The notes under the pieces were generated by a model. It made no database searches. It saw only the letters and a list, made by a program, of their open reading frames with translations, and was not told the DNA's origin. The translations under genes and the position numbers were made by a program. From an uncultured Streptococcus sp. (lineage in GTDB: Bacteria; Bacillota; Bacilli; Lactobacillales; Streptococcaceae), in NCBI GenBank assembly GCA_902470035.1, contig CABREZ010000017.1:1-17600 (forward strand): DNA of 17,600 nucleotides, written 5' to 3'. Shown here piece by piece: positions 5,532-13,740 of this stretch (positions are counted from its first letter, which is position 1; every line of letters starts with the position of its first letter).

Positions 5532-8500
5532 TTATTCTACCGAAATACCCAAAATTTCCCGAATTTCTTCAATAGAAAGACTGGAGCGCGTTTCGGTACC
5601 ATCTAATATGGTAGAAACTAAATGACGTTTGCTGGTCTGGAGCTCTTGAATTTTTTCTTCGATAGTCCCTCGAGTAATCATCCGGTAGACCTCAACATTC
5701 TTATCTTGTCCCATTCGATGGGCACGGCCAATGGCTTGATCTTCTACCGCAGGGTTCCACCATAGGTCAACTAAAATAACCGTATCCGCACCAGTCAAAT
5801 TCAAACCAACCCCACCTGCTTTCAAGGAAATGAGAAAGGCTTCTCCTTGACCGGAGTTAAAGGCATTGGTCATGTCTTGGCGTTCATTAGCTGGCGTAGA
5901 TCCCGTGATTTTAAACGAAGTCATCTTCAGAGCGTCCAACTCTTTTTCAATGATATCCAACATGCCCCTAAATTGTGAGAAGATCAACACCCGTTGGTTG
6001 CCGTCTTTGATCTGCTCTAACAGTTCTCGAAGGCTATCCAACTTCCCGCTTTCCCCAGTGTAATCCTCTAAAAAGAGGGATGGCGTATCACAAATTTGAC
6101 GAAGACGCATCAAGCCAGATAAGATTTCCATCTTACTGCGATTGAGTTCCTCTTCAGAAGAGCTTAGAATGCGATCTTGCATTTGCTTTAACTGAGCCAA
6201 ATAGATTGTTTTTTGATCGTCAGCCAATTCATTTTTATAGGTCATCTCAATCAAATCTGGAAGTTCTTGCAAGACTTCACTTTTTTTCCGTCTCATGATA
6301 AAAGGCTTGACGTATTGAGAAATTGTCTCTGGACTCAATTGTTTAAAGTCTTTTTTACCCGGAAACAAACCAGGAAGAACAATCTGGAAAATAGACCAGA
6401 GTTCCTCTACATGGTTTTCTATTGGTGTTCCCGACAATGCAAAGGTATGAGGAACATCGAATTTCCGTAAGTATTGAGCAATCTTGGTTTGAGAATTTTT
6501 CATGACCTGGGCTTCATCCAAGATGAGGTATTGGTACTGATTTTTTTCGTATTGCTCTACGTCCTGACGGAAGGAAGCGTAACTGGTAATAGCTACCTGA
6601 GGATTGCTTGCAATAATCTCGTCGCGACTTGCTTTGAGGCCATAAATGACCTCCACTTCCATTTGTGGAGCAAACTTTTCGAACTCCTCTTTCCAATTAT
6701 AGATTAGACTAGATGGAGCCAAGATCAAAATCTTAGAATCTGCTGTCGCAACACTCGAGAGAAAAGCGATTGTCTGGAGTGTCTTTCCAAGTCCCATATC
6801 ATCTGCCAAAATCCCCCCAAAACCGTAGTGATTGAGCACGGATAACCAGCGGACTCCTACTTCCTGATAATCTCGAAGTTTAGCAGTTACTTGTAGCTCA
6901 CCTAATGGAAATTGCTCTGGATGAATCAAATCATGAGCCAAATGACGAAACTCTTCAGAAAATTGGGCATTGTCAGCTGTCTCAAATATCTGCGAGAGCT
7001 GAAAAGCTGCAATGCGATTGGTTTGCAACTGACCTGTTTTTGTCTTCTTTGCGCGAAGATTCAATAAGGTCTGACTGATCCGCTTGGTTTCTTCATCAAA
7101 GATAAGGACCTTTCCTGTTTGACTCACATAATAGTCATTCTTCTCGATTAAGGCAGTCATGACTTGGTCAACTTCAGAGGGATCAATTGAGTCAAATTCA
7201 AATCCAATCTCAAGGAGGCGACCACTGGTTTGAATAGCAATCTTAGGCTTTTCAACCTGATACAGGTTTAACAACTTGTCCGAAACTTCCACCTCTCCTA
7301 GTTGTTCAAATAATGGAAGGGTCTGCTGAAAGAAAGGATAGATTTGTTTAGGAAGAAGTGGAGATCGTTTGGTTTGAAATTGATTGGTAAAACCAGCTGC
7401 CAAAATAGTTTCAAAAACCAAACGTTCCCTATCAAAATTACTGGAATAAGGCAGATCCTTGAGTTCTTGGTCGGAGCGAACGATACGGTCCTCATAGATA
7501 AAAGCCACATCCAGCACGACTTCTCCTTGTTCAGACAAATCGAAAGTAAAGTGAGGTTGAAAATCATGAATATAGAAGTTACTTGGTGCTTTCACCTCAC
7601 CAATTTTCTTAAATTGCTCTAAGCTATAGGTCAATTTTGTCTGATCTGACAAATCAAATTGAACATGTCTCTTCTGATCACTGGATAGGGGTAAACTCTG
7701 AACAGCCTCAATCAAAATCTTTTGAAGTGGTGAGATTTGGTGAAAATGGCCATTTGCCAAAAGAAAGCGACCTTCCACCATTTTATAGGAAGCCACTTGG
7801 ACCTGTAGTTCGATAAACTCCTTCATTTCCACTACTTGAAAAGAAAATAAGCCTGAATCTTCTTGGAGTTCTTGAAAGAAAACTTCCTGATAGGTATCCA
7901 TCCCGACTTCAAGGGTAAAGGACGGTAGATCCATTAATAATTGTACAGCTTCTTCAAAGAAGCTCATTGGAAAGTAAAGGTGACGGCCTCCATTTGGAAA
8001 GAAGAGGGCATCATGTACCGGATCCCCTGATAATAAGCCTTCTAAAAATCGGATCAAGGCACGACTTTCAGGGTCAAAGGCTGCGTAGGAAATCGGCTCA
8101 TAATAACTTTTCCCAATCGCAAAATGGGACTGTTTTCTGATAGCTTGCAAAAATGCTACAATATCCCGCACCACATAAGTTCTCTCATCCGGTCTGCGAT
8201 AGATACGAAGGGTCCACAAAAACTGACCAGAATAGTCGTCTACATGACCGGTCGCTGAGAGCCCAAAACGGACCTCTTTGCTTTCAATCTTTGGCAGGAC
8301 CTGATCTAAAAACAAACTTCCAAATGATACTTTTTCCTTTGTTTCTTGACTTTCTGTTGCGTCTTGCTCCAAACCAAGTAAGAGTTCCTTCCCTTCTTCA
8401 TCATTTTTTAAAAAGGCTTCTCCCGCAGCTAAATGCACACAGAATTTCTTCTTTTGAAAAAAATCACAACTACAAAAAATTGCTTGATCATCAAGACTAT

Positions 8501-8627
8501 ACCGGAGGGAATCATTGTCAATTCTGAAATAGAGGTACTGATTCTTCATTTCCTGTAGGGATACTTTCCCGTTTTCATAGAGAAGGATTCCTTCTGAACG
8601 GATTTTCCCAGGAATTAACTTTGCCAT
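5532..8627 (-). CDS. SNF2-family helicase-like ATPase with SWIM zinc finger
   Basis: A 1031-residue Swi2/Snf2 ATPase of the bacterial HepA-like type, expected to translocate on double-stranded DNA and remodel protein-nucleic acid complexes. A SWIM zinc finger lies at the N-terminus (C52-x-C54 and C63-x-H65), then a long poorly conserved middle region, then the motor: ADDMGLGKT (around 610), LDEAQ (around 704), ALSGTPIEN (around 730), and in the second RecA lobe LKAGGVGLNLTGAD and QAIGRAHRMGQ (around 969). I prefer ATG 8625-8627, which follows AAGGTGG; a GTG at 8634-8636 in the same frame overlaps the ribosome binding site. It is first in the left gene block, behind an extended -10 promoter. 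Its cellular substrate in streptococci is not known to me. No frameshift is apparent. Confidence 0.95.
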   Translation of the reverse strand: MAKLIPGKIRSEGILLYENGKVSLQEMKNQYLYFRIDNDSLRYSLDDQAIFCSCDFFQKKKFCVHLAAGEAFLKNDEEGKELLLGLEQDATESQETKEKVSFGSLFLDQVLPKIESKEVRFGLSATGHVDDYSGQFLWTLRIYRRPDERTYVVRDIVAFLQAIRKQSHFAIGKSYYEPISYAAFDPESRALIRFLEGLLSGDPVHDALFFPNGGRHLYFPMSFFEEAVQLLMDLPSFTLEVGMDTYQEVFFQELQEDSGLFSFQVVEMKEFIELQVQVASYKMVEGRFLLANGHFHQISPLQKILIEAVQSLPLSSDQKRHVQFDLSDQTKLTYSLEQFKKIGEVKAPSNFYIHDFQPHFTFDLSEQGEVVLDVAFIYEDRIVRSDQELKDLPYSSNFDRERLVFETILAAGFTNQFQTKRSPLLPKQIYPFFQQTLPLFEQLGEVEVSDKLLNLYQVEKPKIAIQTSGRLLEIGFEFDSIDPSEVDQVMTALIEKNDYYVSQTGKVLIFDEETKRISQTLLNLRAKKTKTGQLQTNRIAAFQLSQIFETADNAQFSEEFRHLAHDLIHPEQFPLGELQVTAKLRDYQEVGVRWLSVLNHYGFGGILADDMGLGKTLQTIAFLSSVATADSKILILAPSSLIYNWKEEFEKFAPQMEVEVIYGLKASRDEIIASNPQVAITSYASFRQDVEQYEKNQYQYLILDEAQVMKNSQTKIAQYLRKFDVPHTFALSGTPIENHVEELWSIFQIVLPGLFPGKKDFKQLSPETISQYVKPFIMRRKKSEVLQELPDLIEMTYKNELADDQKTIYLAQLKQMQDRILSSSEEELNRSKMEILSGLMRLRQICDTPSLFLEDYTGESGKLDSLRELLEQIKDGNQRVLIFSQFRGMLDIIEKELDALKMTSFKITGSTPANERQDMTNAFNSGQGEAFLISLKAGGVGLNLTGADTVILVDLWWNPAVEDQAIGRAHRMGQDKNVEVYRMITRGTIEEKIQELQTSKRHLVSTILDGTETRSSLSIEEIREILGISVE

Positions 8628-8653
8628 ATTTACCACCTTATGTTTATCCCTTT

Positions 8654-8662
8654 ATTATATCA
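8654..8662 (-). promoter_or_regulatory. Extended -10 promoter of the SNF2 gene
   Basis: On the minus strand TGATATAAT gives a consensus -10 (8654-8659) with the TG extension. No good -35 is seen 16-18 bp upstream (TTTCTA at best). It lies about 85 bp from the inner end of repeat copy B. Apart from this promoter, the stretch 8637-8744 holds nothing I recognise. Confidence 0.65.
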
Positions 8663-8744
8663 TATCCCCTCTAAAATAGAAAAAAAGACAAGGAATTGTA
8701 AAGAATTCAATGCCTGATTTTACTATCACCTATTCTACTTTTCT

Positions 8745-8953
8745 TTTTGAATGTAGACAAACTATTGTTTTACATAAAACAGCTAGATGATTTTCAAAAA
8801 AATGACTTTTATTTTTAGTCATTTGAGAAGATGAAAAACTTTCCGCCGTGAGAAAAGTGCTATAAACACTGTTGTTTCTAGCACTCGGTAGTTTTGAGAC
8901 CTTAGGCTCAAAACTAAGTTATGGAACTTCATAGAAATTCGCTCACGTCCTTA
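8745..8953 (-). repeat. Structured intergenic repeat, copy B (inverted relative to 1-260)
   Basis: Read on the minus strand this is the partner of copy A: the 5' block at 8953-8907 (42 of 47 identical), AAACTTTCCGCCGTGAG at 8836-8852 and TTTTGAATGTAGACAAACTA at 8745-8764 on the plus strand, again 71 bp apart. Hairpins are GTTTTGAG/CTCAAAAC (8891-8898/8907-8914), a stem spanning 8858-8884 with GTGCTA/TAGCAC ends, and a copy-specific AAATGACT/AGTCATTT (8800-8807/8817-8824). It lacks the 58-bp insert of copy A. The 20-bp ends of both copies face the enclosed gene block. The next 47 bp (8954-9000) hold only an A/T-rich stretch with a weak imperfect hairpin. Confidence 0.8.
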
Positions 8954-9000
8954 CCCACCTAAGGAAAGTTTTTCTGAAGACTTTATCTTCAATCAGAAGA

Positions 9001-9174
9001 GAGTGGGACAGAAATCGGTAATTCGTTAGAATTCGATTTCGTCGTCCCACCTCCGCACAGTTGAGTAGGGCTGTAAAAGCTGATGAAATCAGCGTAGTAG
9101 AGCCCACTCAACCACTGCGTCTTGCTTGATAATCCAAAGACAATTGAGAGGCTAGGACTTTTGTCCCAGCCTCT
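9001..9174 (+). repeat. Three-hairpin intergenic element (possible RNA)
   Basis: Nearly the whole segment can fold. Hairpin 1 (9003-9050): GTGGGAC/GTCCCAC, GAAATCG/CGATTTC and AATTC/GAATT closing a GTTA loop. Hairpin 2 (9054-9119): CGCA/TGCG, GTTGAGT/ACTCAAC, GGGCT/AGCCC and GCTGAT/ATCAGC. Hairpin 3 (9147-9174): AGAGGCT/AGCCTCT and GGAC/GTCC around TTTT, followed on the plus strand by TTTATTTT, like an intrinsic terminator. Its right edge directly abuts the lipoprotein stop codon. I recall very similar sequences scattered between genes in many streptococci, so it is likely a dispersed repeat, but I have no formal name. On the minus strand it would form the 3' end of the der operon message, although the T-run there is poor. 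Confidence 0.75.
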
Positions 9175-9612
9175 TTATTTTACTCTCTTATAACCTTCTT
9201 TTTTGAGGTTCTTGATATGATCGGAATAATCGGCCAGTTCTCCAATCGTTTTTTTCTCACCATTGGCTTTATTTAAGGCTTCAACATCTAAGTCTTGGTA
9301 GATGATCTTGGTATGAATCATCAACCCGTTCTCTTTCGTACGAGCCACATCTGTTGTATAGCCTGAAATTCCTTTTTTAGGATCAACAATTTCTTTTTTA
9401 ATATATTCGAATTCAGAATCATCTTCAATATTTACATTAAAATTATCAGCCCAAAACTCTTCAGAGATCATTTGATTGGATCTATGTCGAATCGTCACTC
9501 GAACAAGACTATCTGTATATTTTTTCTCGTAGGTCTCTTCTCTTTCAACGCTGCAAGCTGTCAGTCCCAGAAATACTATGAATGGGACTATAAGCAGGAG
9601 TCCTTGTTTCAA
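9175..9612 (-). CDS. Small lipoprotein, YehR/DUF1307-like
   Basis: A secreted lipoprotein of about 145 residues. A lysine near the start, a hydrophobic stretch (5-16) and the lipobox LTAC (17-20) predict lipidation at C20 and anchoring on the outer membrane face. The rest is charged, with ISGYTTDVARTKENGL and a C-terminal KKEGYKRVK, consistent with the YehR-type DUF1307 family as I recall it; function unknown. The start is uncertain: there is no ATG. TTG 9610-9612 is one candidate; ATT at 9619-9621 is in frame, better spaced after AGTAGG, and would give the more usual signal-peptide start (x-KILKQG). The frame opens right after the der stop, 15 bp upstream, so it is last in that operon and possibly translationally coupled. 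Confidence 0.75.
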   Translation of the reverse strand: MKQGLLLIVPFIVFLGLTACSVEREETYEKKYTDSLVRVTIRHRSNQMISEEFWADNFNVNIEDDSEFEYIKKEIVDPKKGISGYTTDVARTKENGLMIHTKIIYQDLDVEALNKANGEKKTIGELADYSDHIKNLKKEGYKRVK

Positions 9613-9627
9613 AATTTTAATAAATAC

Positions 9628-10938
9628 CTACTTCCGTTTCCGAGCAATCAAATGGATCGGAGTCCCTTCAAAGACAAAGGCTTTCCGAATTTGATTTTCC
9701 AAGAAACGAAGATAAGAGAAGTGCATGAGCTCCTCTTCATTAACAAAGACCACAAAGGTTGGTGGCTTGGTCGCAACCTGAGTCGCATAGAAGATTTTCA
9801 GACGTTTTCCTTTATCTGTCGGTGTCGGATTAATGGCAATGGCATCCATGATGACATCGTTCAAGACAGCTGAAGGAATGCGTGTATTTTGGCTCTCACT
9901 GATTTGCTTGATCATGTCTGGTAGTTTGTGCAAGCGTTGTTTGGTCAAAGCAGAGACAAAGATAATAGGTGCATAAGAAAGGTATTGGAACTGATCTCGA
10001 ATATCATCTTCCCATTGCTTCATGGTGTGATTATCCTTTTCTAGGGTATCCCACTTATTGACCACGATGATCATCCCTTTCCCAGCTTCATGGGCAAATC
10101 CCGCAATTCGCTTATCGTACTCGCGGATTCCTTCTTCTGCGTTCAAGACCATCAAGACAACATCCGAACGATCGATAGCCCGCATAGCCCGCATGACAGA
10201 ATATTTCTCTGTATTTTCATAGACCTTACCAGATTTCCGCATTCCAGCTGTATCAATCATGGTGTACTCTTGGCCTTCTGCATCGGTGAAATGGGTGTCA
10301 ATCGCATCTCGCGTAGTTCCTGCTACAGGACTGGCAATGACGCGGTCTTCCCCAAGGATGGCATTGATCAGACTAGATTTTCCGACATTAGGGCGGCCAA
10401 TCAAGCTGAACTTGATGACATCTGGATTTTCTGGCTCCCGATCCGTCGGAAGGTTTTCAACGATGGCATCCAAGACATCCCCTGTACCAATCCCGTGCAC
10501 AGATGACACTGGCAAGGGTTCGCCCAGGCCAAGAGCGTAGAAATCATAGATGTCAGTTCGCATCTCTGGATTATCCACTTTATTGACCGCTAAAATGACT
10601 GGTTTGTGGGTCTTGTAGAGCATCCGAGCGACATACTCATCTGCATCGGTAATCCCTTCTTTTCCAGATACGACAAAGACAATGACGTCTGCTTCATCCA
10701 TGGCAATCTCAGCTTGGTGCTTGATTTGCTCCATGAAAGGTGCGTCTACGTCATCAATCCCGCCAGTATCAATAATACTAAATTGGTGGTTGAGCCACTC
10801 TGCCGTTGCATAAATACGGTCCCGAGTAACCCCTTCGACATCCTCGACAATGGAAATCCGCTCACCGGCAATCCGGTTAAAGAGCGTCGATTTCCCGACG
10901 TTGGGACGTCCTACAATGGCAACAGTAGGTAAAGCCAT
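9628..10938 (-). CDS. der: Ribosome-assembly GTPase Der (EngA)
   Basis: Der is an essential tandem-domain GTPase needed for maturation of the 50S ribosomal subunit. The 436-residue length is standard. First G domain: GRPNVGKS (10-17), DTGG (57-60), NKVD (119-122). Second G domain: GRPNVGKS (181-188), GTTRD (207-211), DTAG (229-232), NKWD (294-297). A C-terminal KH-like RNA-binding domain (about 350-436) ends in the basic LIARKRK. The ATG is preceded by an AGAGGAT site, and the gap to the upstream nitroreductase is 16 bp. Both nucleotide sites look intact. It belongs to the nrdR-dnaB-dnaI-nitroreductase-der operon; I see no internal promoter. Confidence 0.98.
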   Translation of the reverse strand: MALPTVAIVGRPNVGKSTLFNRIAGERISIVEDVEGVTRDRIYATAEWLNHQFSIIDTGGIDDVDAPFMEQIKHQAEIAMDEADVIVFVVSGKEGITDADEYVARMLYKTHKPVILAVNKVDNPEMRTDIYDFYALGLGEPLPVSSVHGIGTGDVLDAIVENLPTDREPENPDVIKFSLIGRPNVGKSSLINAILGEDRVIASPVAGTTRDAIDTHFTDAEGQEYTMIDTAGMRKSGKVYENTEKYSVMRAMRAIDRSDVVLMVLNAEEGIREYDKRIAGFAHEAGKGMIIVVNKWDTLEKDNHTMKQWEDDIRDQFQYLSYAPIIFVSALTKQRLHKLPDMIKQISESQNTRIPSAVLNDVIMDAIAINPTPTDKGKRLKIFYATQVATKPPTFVVFVNEEELMHFSYLRFLENQIRKAFVFEGTPIHLIARKRK

Positions 10939-10954
10939 GGTATCCTCTTTTCTC

Positions 10955-11671
10955 TTATTTTTCTAGTTGGTGTTTCTTTAATAATTCTGCCGTAGCAGCT
11001 GGTTCTTCCTGTCCAAATTGGGCGGCCAATCGTTGGCTCCAAGTATCCGTTGCCCGTGCTCCAGCATAGGCAGTCTGTACTCGATCAAAGTCTTCAATCA
11101 CTTCAGGAGTTTGCTCCTGGTAACTTTCTTCGAAGACAACAGCTTCTAAAGGAAGGCGAGGCTTCACAGGATGGTTCTGATTTGGCACTCCTAAAGCCAT
11201 CCCAAAGACAGGATAGGTGTAGTCTGGTAAGTTAAATAGTTTAGCCATTTCAGTCGCTTCATACCGAACCAAGCCAATAATGACGCCTCCATAGCCTAGA
11301 CTTTCAGCAGCCAGCAAGGTATTCTGACCTGCCAAGGCCGCATCTACAGAAGTAATTAATAAATTATCTGGTCCTTCTGGATGGAATTGATCCGTATGCA
11401 TCCGAACCCCTTTTTCAGCTCGGTTGAGATCTCCTACAAACAGTAAGAAAACAGAGCATTGACGAATCGCCTCCTGAGGGACGAATTGATAGAGCGCCTC
11501 TTTCTTTTCCTGGCTTCTCACTAAGATAATGGAGTAAGACTGGAAGTTCTTCCAAGAGGAAGCCATTTGTCCAGCTGTTAGGATTGCTTGAAGGTCTTCC
11601 TCTTTAATGTCCTCCTCCTTAAAGCGACGGACAGAAGAATGAGATTTCATCAAATCAATAACAGGATTCAT
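10955..11671 (-). CDS. NADPH-dependent FMN nitroreductase (NfrA-like)
   Basis: A 238-residue flavin reductase of the nitroreductase superfamily, using FMN and NAD(P)H to reduce nitro compounds, quinones or flavin. The FMN-binding N-terminal motif SHSSVRRFKEEDI (10-22) is clear; LLAAESLGYGGVIIGLVR (about 118-135) is the conserved second flavin region, followed by a PVFGMALGVPNQ strand and a KPRLPLEAVVFEE segment typical of the NfrA/oxygen-insensitive type. Its ATG overlaps the dnaI stop (ATGA, 11668-11671), so the two are translationally coupled. Its physiological substrate and its link with helicase loading are not evident; the grouping may only share expression. Confidence 0.9.
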   Translation of the reverse strand: MNPVIDLMKSHSSVRRFKEEDIKEEDLQAILTAGQMASSWKNFQSYSIILVRSQEKKEALYQFVPQEAIRQCSVFLLFVGDLNRAEKGVRMHTDQFHPEGPDNLLITSVDAALAGQNTLLAAESLGYGGVIIGLVRYEATEMAKLFNLPDYTYPVFGMALGVPNQNHPVKPRLPLEAVVFEESYQEQTPEVIEDFDRVQTAYAGARATDTWSQRLAAQFGQEEPAATAELLKKHQLEK

Positions 11672-12567
11672 CGGCGATTTTCTCCTTCTAGGCGGACTTC
11701 TTTAGCCAGGAACTTGATTCGCTCCATAACACGCTTGGCTTGCCAAGTCTCATCTCCATTCCGAGATGTAGCAAAATGACGTTCCAAATCTTCAAAGTTG
11801 AAATTGGAGGTAAAGAAGGTTGGAAGAATCTCCTGCATCCGGTGTTGCAAAATCACTTGCAAGACTTCATCCCGAACCCAAGGCGACATTTGCTCTGCTC
11901 CAATATCATCTAGAATCAAAATTTCAGCCTTCTTGACCTGATCCAACATCTCTTTAACTTGCCCTGTGTTGATAGCATTTTTGACATCGATGACAAAACT
12001 TGGAAAATGCAGAATCGTTGAAGAAGCCTGCCGTTTTTCAGACAAGTCATGAGCAAGGGCTGCCATCATATAGCTTTTTCCTACTCCAAAATCTCCATAT
12101 AGAAAAATTCCTTTGCGGGCTTGAGGATAGGAAGCAACAAAATTGGCTAACTCTTCAAAGGCTCCAAAACGTCCACGATCATCCAAGTCGACTTTGGCTA
12201 AGGAAGCTTCCTTCAAAGTGCTTGGCAAGTTGATTAGTTGCAAGCGTCTATTGATCGCGGCTTGTTTTTGTGCCTCAATCAACTCAGGTGTCTCCTCGTA
12301 GGAAACATCCGCATAGCCCTCATTCATGACCAATACAGGCTTATACCCTCTTGCAATATAATCTGCATCCCCGAGGACAAAGCGATTCCGTTCACTGATG
12401 TATTGGTTAAACTTGGAAATACTGCGACGGATTTCAGCATCCGACAAGGCTTCCTTTTGAATAAAGGTTGCAATCTCAGGTTCGGCGAGAATTTGAGCTA
12501 CCAATTCTTCATAATTGAACTGCTGTGATCGATTCATCTGGGACATGGTTTTCCCTACGCTCTCCAT
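11668..12567 (-). CDS. dnaI: Helicase loader DnaI
   Basis: DnaI is the AAA+ ATPase that loads the replicative helicase onto DNA at the origin and at restarted forks, working with DnaB and DnaD. The 299-residue product has an N-terminal helicase-interacting domain (1-135) and an AAA+ domain with Walker A GDFGVGKS (158-165), Walker B LILDD (217-221) and TSNFNFEDL as the sensor region. Unusually, it contains no cysteine, so the zinc site described in the N-terminal domain of B. subtilis DnaI is absent; LGDADYIARGYKP occupies that position. The ATG directly follows the dnaB stop codon, and GGAGG inside dnaB lies 7 nt ahead. Identification is secure. Confidence 0.96.
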   Translation of the reverse strand: MESVGKTMSQMNRSQQFNYEELVAQILAEPEIATFIQKEALSDAEIRRSISKFNQYISERNRFVLGDADYIARGYKPVLVMNEGYADVSYEETPELIEAQKQAAINRRLQLINLPSTLKEASLAKVDLDDRGRFGAFEELANFVASYPQARKGIFLYGDFGVGKSYMMAALAHDLSEKRQASSTILHFPSFVIDVKNAINTGQVKEMLDQVKKAEILILDDIGAEQMSPWVRDEVLQVILQHRMQEILPTFFTSNFNFEDLERHFATSRNGDETWQAKRVMERIKFLAKEVRLEGENRR

Positions 12568-13740
12568 TTACTCCCCTCCTTGATTTAATTTCTCGAGCAA
12601 GGCTCGTTTTTGTTGTTCCAGATCAGCCTGTTCTTCTTGGCTAGTCTGATTGGTATAGTTAGGCTGACTCCACTTCGGAACATTGGTCTTTCCAGTCACT
12701 GACCCACTTTTAGCTGCTTTCTCTTTTGCTTTTTGTGTATGGGAGTCTTGGCGCTGGCGGATCTTCAGGACGGCCTCCTCAGCCGTTTTTATCCCCTCAT
12801 AAGCAAAATCATTCCCAACCTTTAAAGCATATTTTTCATTAAGATTGGCAGAAGCAACCTTGTTAAAGGTCAACAACAAGATCACATTTATGACTTCATC
12901 TAAGAGGCCTAACTGCGCCAAGTCAGAAATTACTTGACGTTCTGATTGGGTCACGACAGCCTTACGCGCTTTTTTAATTCCTGCTAAAAATTGACGACTG
13001 GGCTTATTTTTAGCTTCCCGGATTATGGCTTTTTCCTGCGGAGTGAACTCATCCTTGCCTTTTTCTTGTGGTTGTTGGGTCAGTTTTTGTCTCATCCGTT
13101 TGGTCGAAATGATTAAATTAGCCGCTGTCTCCTTGGCCAATAGATAGGTCTCATACCAGGTCCAATTCTTCTCTTCAGTGATGGCATAGAGAACCAAGAG
13201 ATCCTCCTGTTCGTTTTCAAAACGGATACCATCCCGCGCCATTAATTGTTTAAAGTGCTCCAAACTGAAGGAAGATGTTTTCCTCTGAGGGGTCGAAACA
13301 CCATCAATCCCAAAGACAGAGGCAAAGTTCACCTTCCGTTTCTCGCCCTCTGGTTTTTCAGGTAGCAAGTCACGAATTGCTGCTTCTCCTATTTTTTTCT
13401 CTAGCAACTTCTGATAAGCAACATTGGCAAAAAATTGATCTGCTTCTAGTGGAGGCACAAATCGGAACTGAAGTCCTTCTTCTGTTTCATAAACCTCTAA
13501 TAAATTCATGGCAATCAAGCGGTCTAGACTTTCAAGAAAATGAGCGAAACCTAGATCCAAATGATTTAAAATGACAGCAATCAGCCGTTTTTCTTTCCCC
13601 TGATCATAGAGACTCAGCAGAAACGTATATAATTGACTTGCTTGAACACCTAATATTGGTCCATACAGGTGCGTAAAGGAGGCTCCTGTAGGCGCTAAAT
13701 AATTATTCTTCAAGAAAGAAAATGAAGTATTGGGCTTCAT
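12568..13740 (-). CDS. dnaB: Replication initiation and membrane-attachment protein DnaB
   Basis: This is the Firmicute initiation protein DnaB (not the hexameric helicase), which with DnaD and DnaI prepares the origin and recruits the helicase at the membrane. The 390 residues comprise an N-terminal winged-helix-like region (about 15-120, LGVQASQLYTFLLSLYD) and a C-terminal DnaD/DnaB-type helical domain (about 235-345) with ISDLAQLGLLDEVINVILLL and the characteristic YEGIKTAEEAVLKIR end. A basic, Gln-rich tail follows. Its ATG abuts the nrdR stop with no gap, and AAGGAAAAA lies inside nrdR, so nrdR, dnaB and dnaI form a tight translational unit. The order nrdR-dnaB-dnaI is conserved in many low-GC Gram-positives. 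Confidence 0.94.
   Translation of the reverse strand: MKPNTSFSFLKNNYLAPTGASFTHLYGPILGVQASQLYTFLLSLYDQGKEKRLIAVILNHLDLGFAHFLESLDRLIAMNLLEVYETEEGLQFRFVPPLEADQFFANVAYQKLLEKKIGEAAIRDLLPEKPEGEKRKVNFASVFGIDGVSTPQRKTSSFSLEHFKQLMARDGIRFENEQEDLLVLYAITEEKNWTWYETYLLAKETAANLIISTKRMRQKLTQQPQEKGKDEFTPQEKAIIREAKNKPSRQFLAGIKKARKAVVTQSERQVISDLAQLGLLDEVINVILLLTFNKVASANLNEKYALKVGNDFAYEGIKTAEEAVLKIRQRQDSHTQKAKEKAAKSGSVTGKTNVPKWSQPNYTNQTSQEEQADLEQQKRALLEKLNQGGE

Noticed and set aside
8153..8527. Plus-strand open frame of 124 codons opposite the SNF2 gene
   Set aside because: It lies fully inside a well-conserved gene, has no convincing ribosome binding site and no recognisable domain.
8800..8824. AAATGACT/AGTCATTT hairpin as a terminator of the der operon
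   Set aside because: It lies about 350 bp beyond the last gene inside repeat copy B and lacks a clean T-run on the minus strand.
8837..8944. Minus-strand frame of about 35 codons starting MKFHN in copy B
   Set aside because: Copy A has ACG instead of the ATG and a different upstream frame, and there is no ribosome binding site; only its shared FSRRKV end is discussed.
9472..9873. Plus-strand open frame of 133 codons spanning the lipoprotein and the end of der
   Set aside because: Antisense to two confident genes, with cysteine-rich and aromatic composition unlike a real protein.
10090..10932. Three overlapping plus-strand frames opposite der
   Set aside because: They mirror the codon structure of der; no independent start signals.
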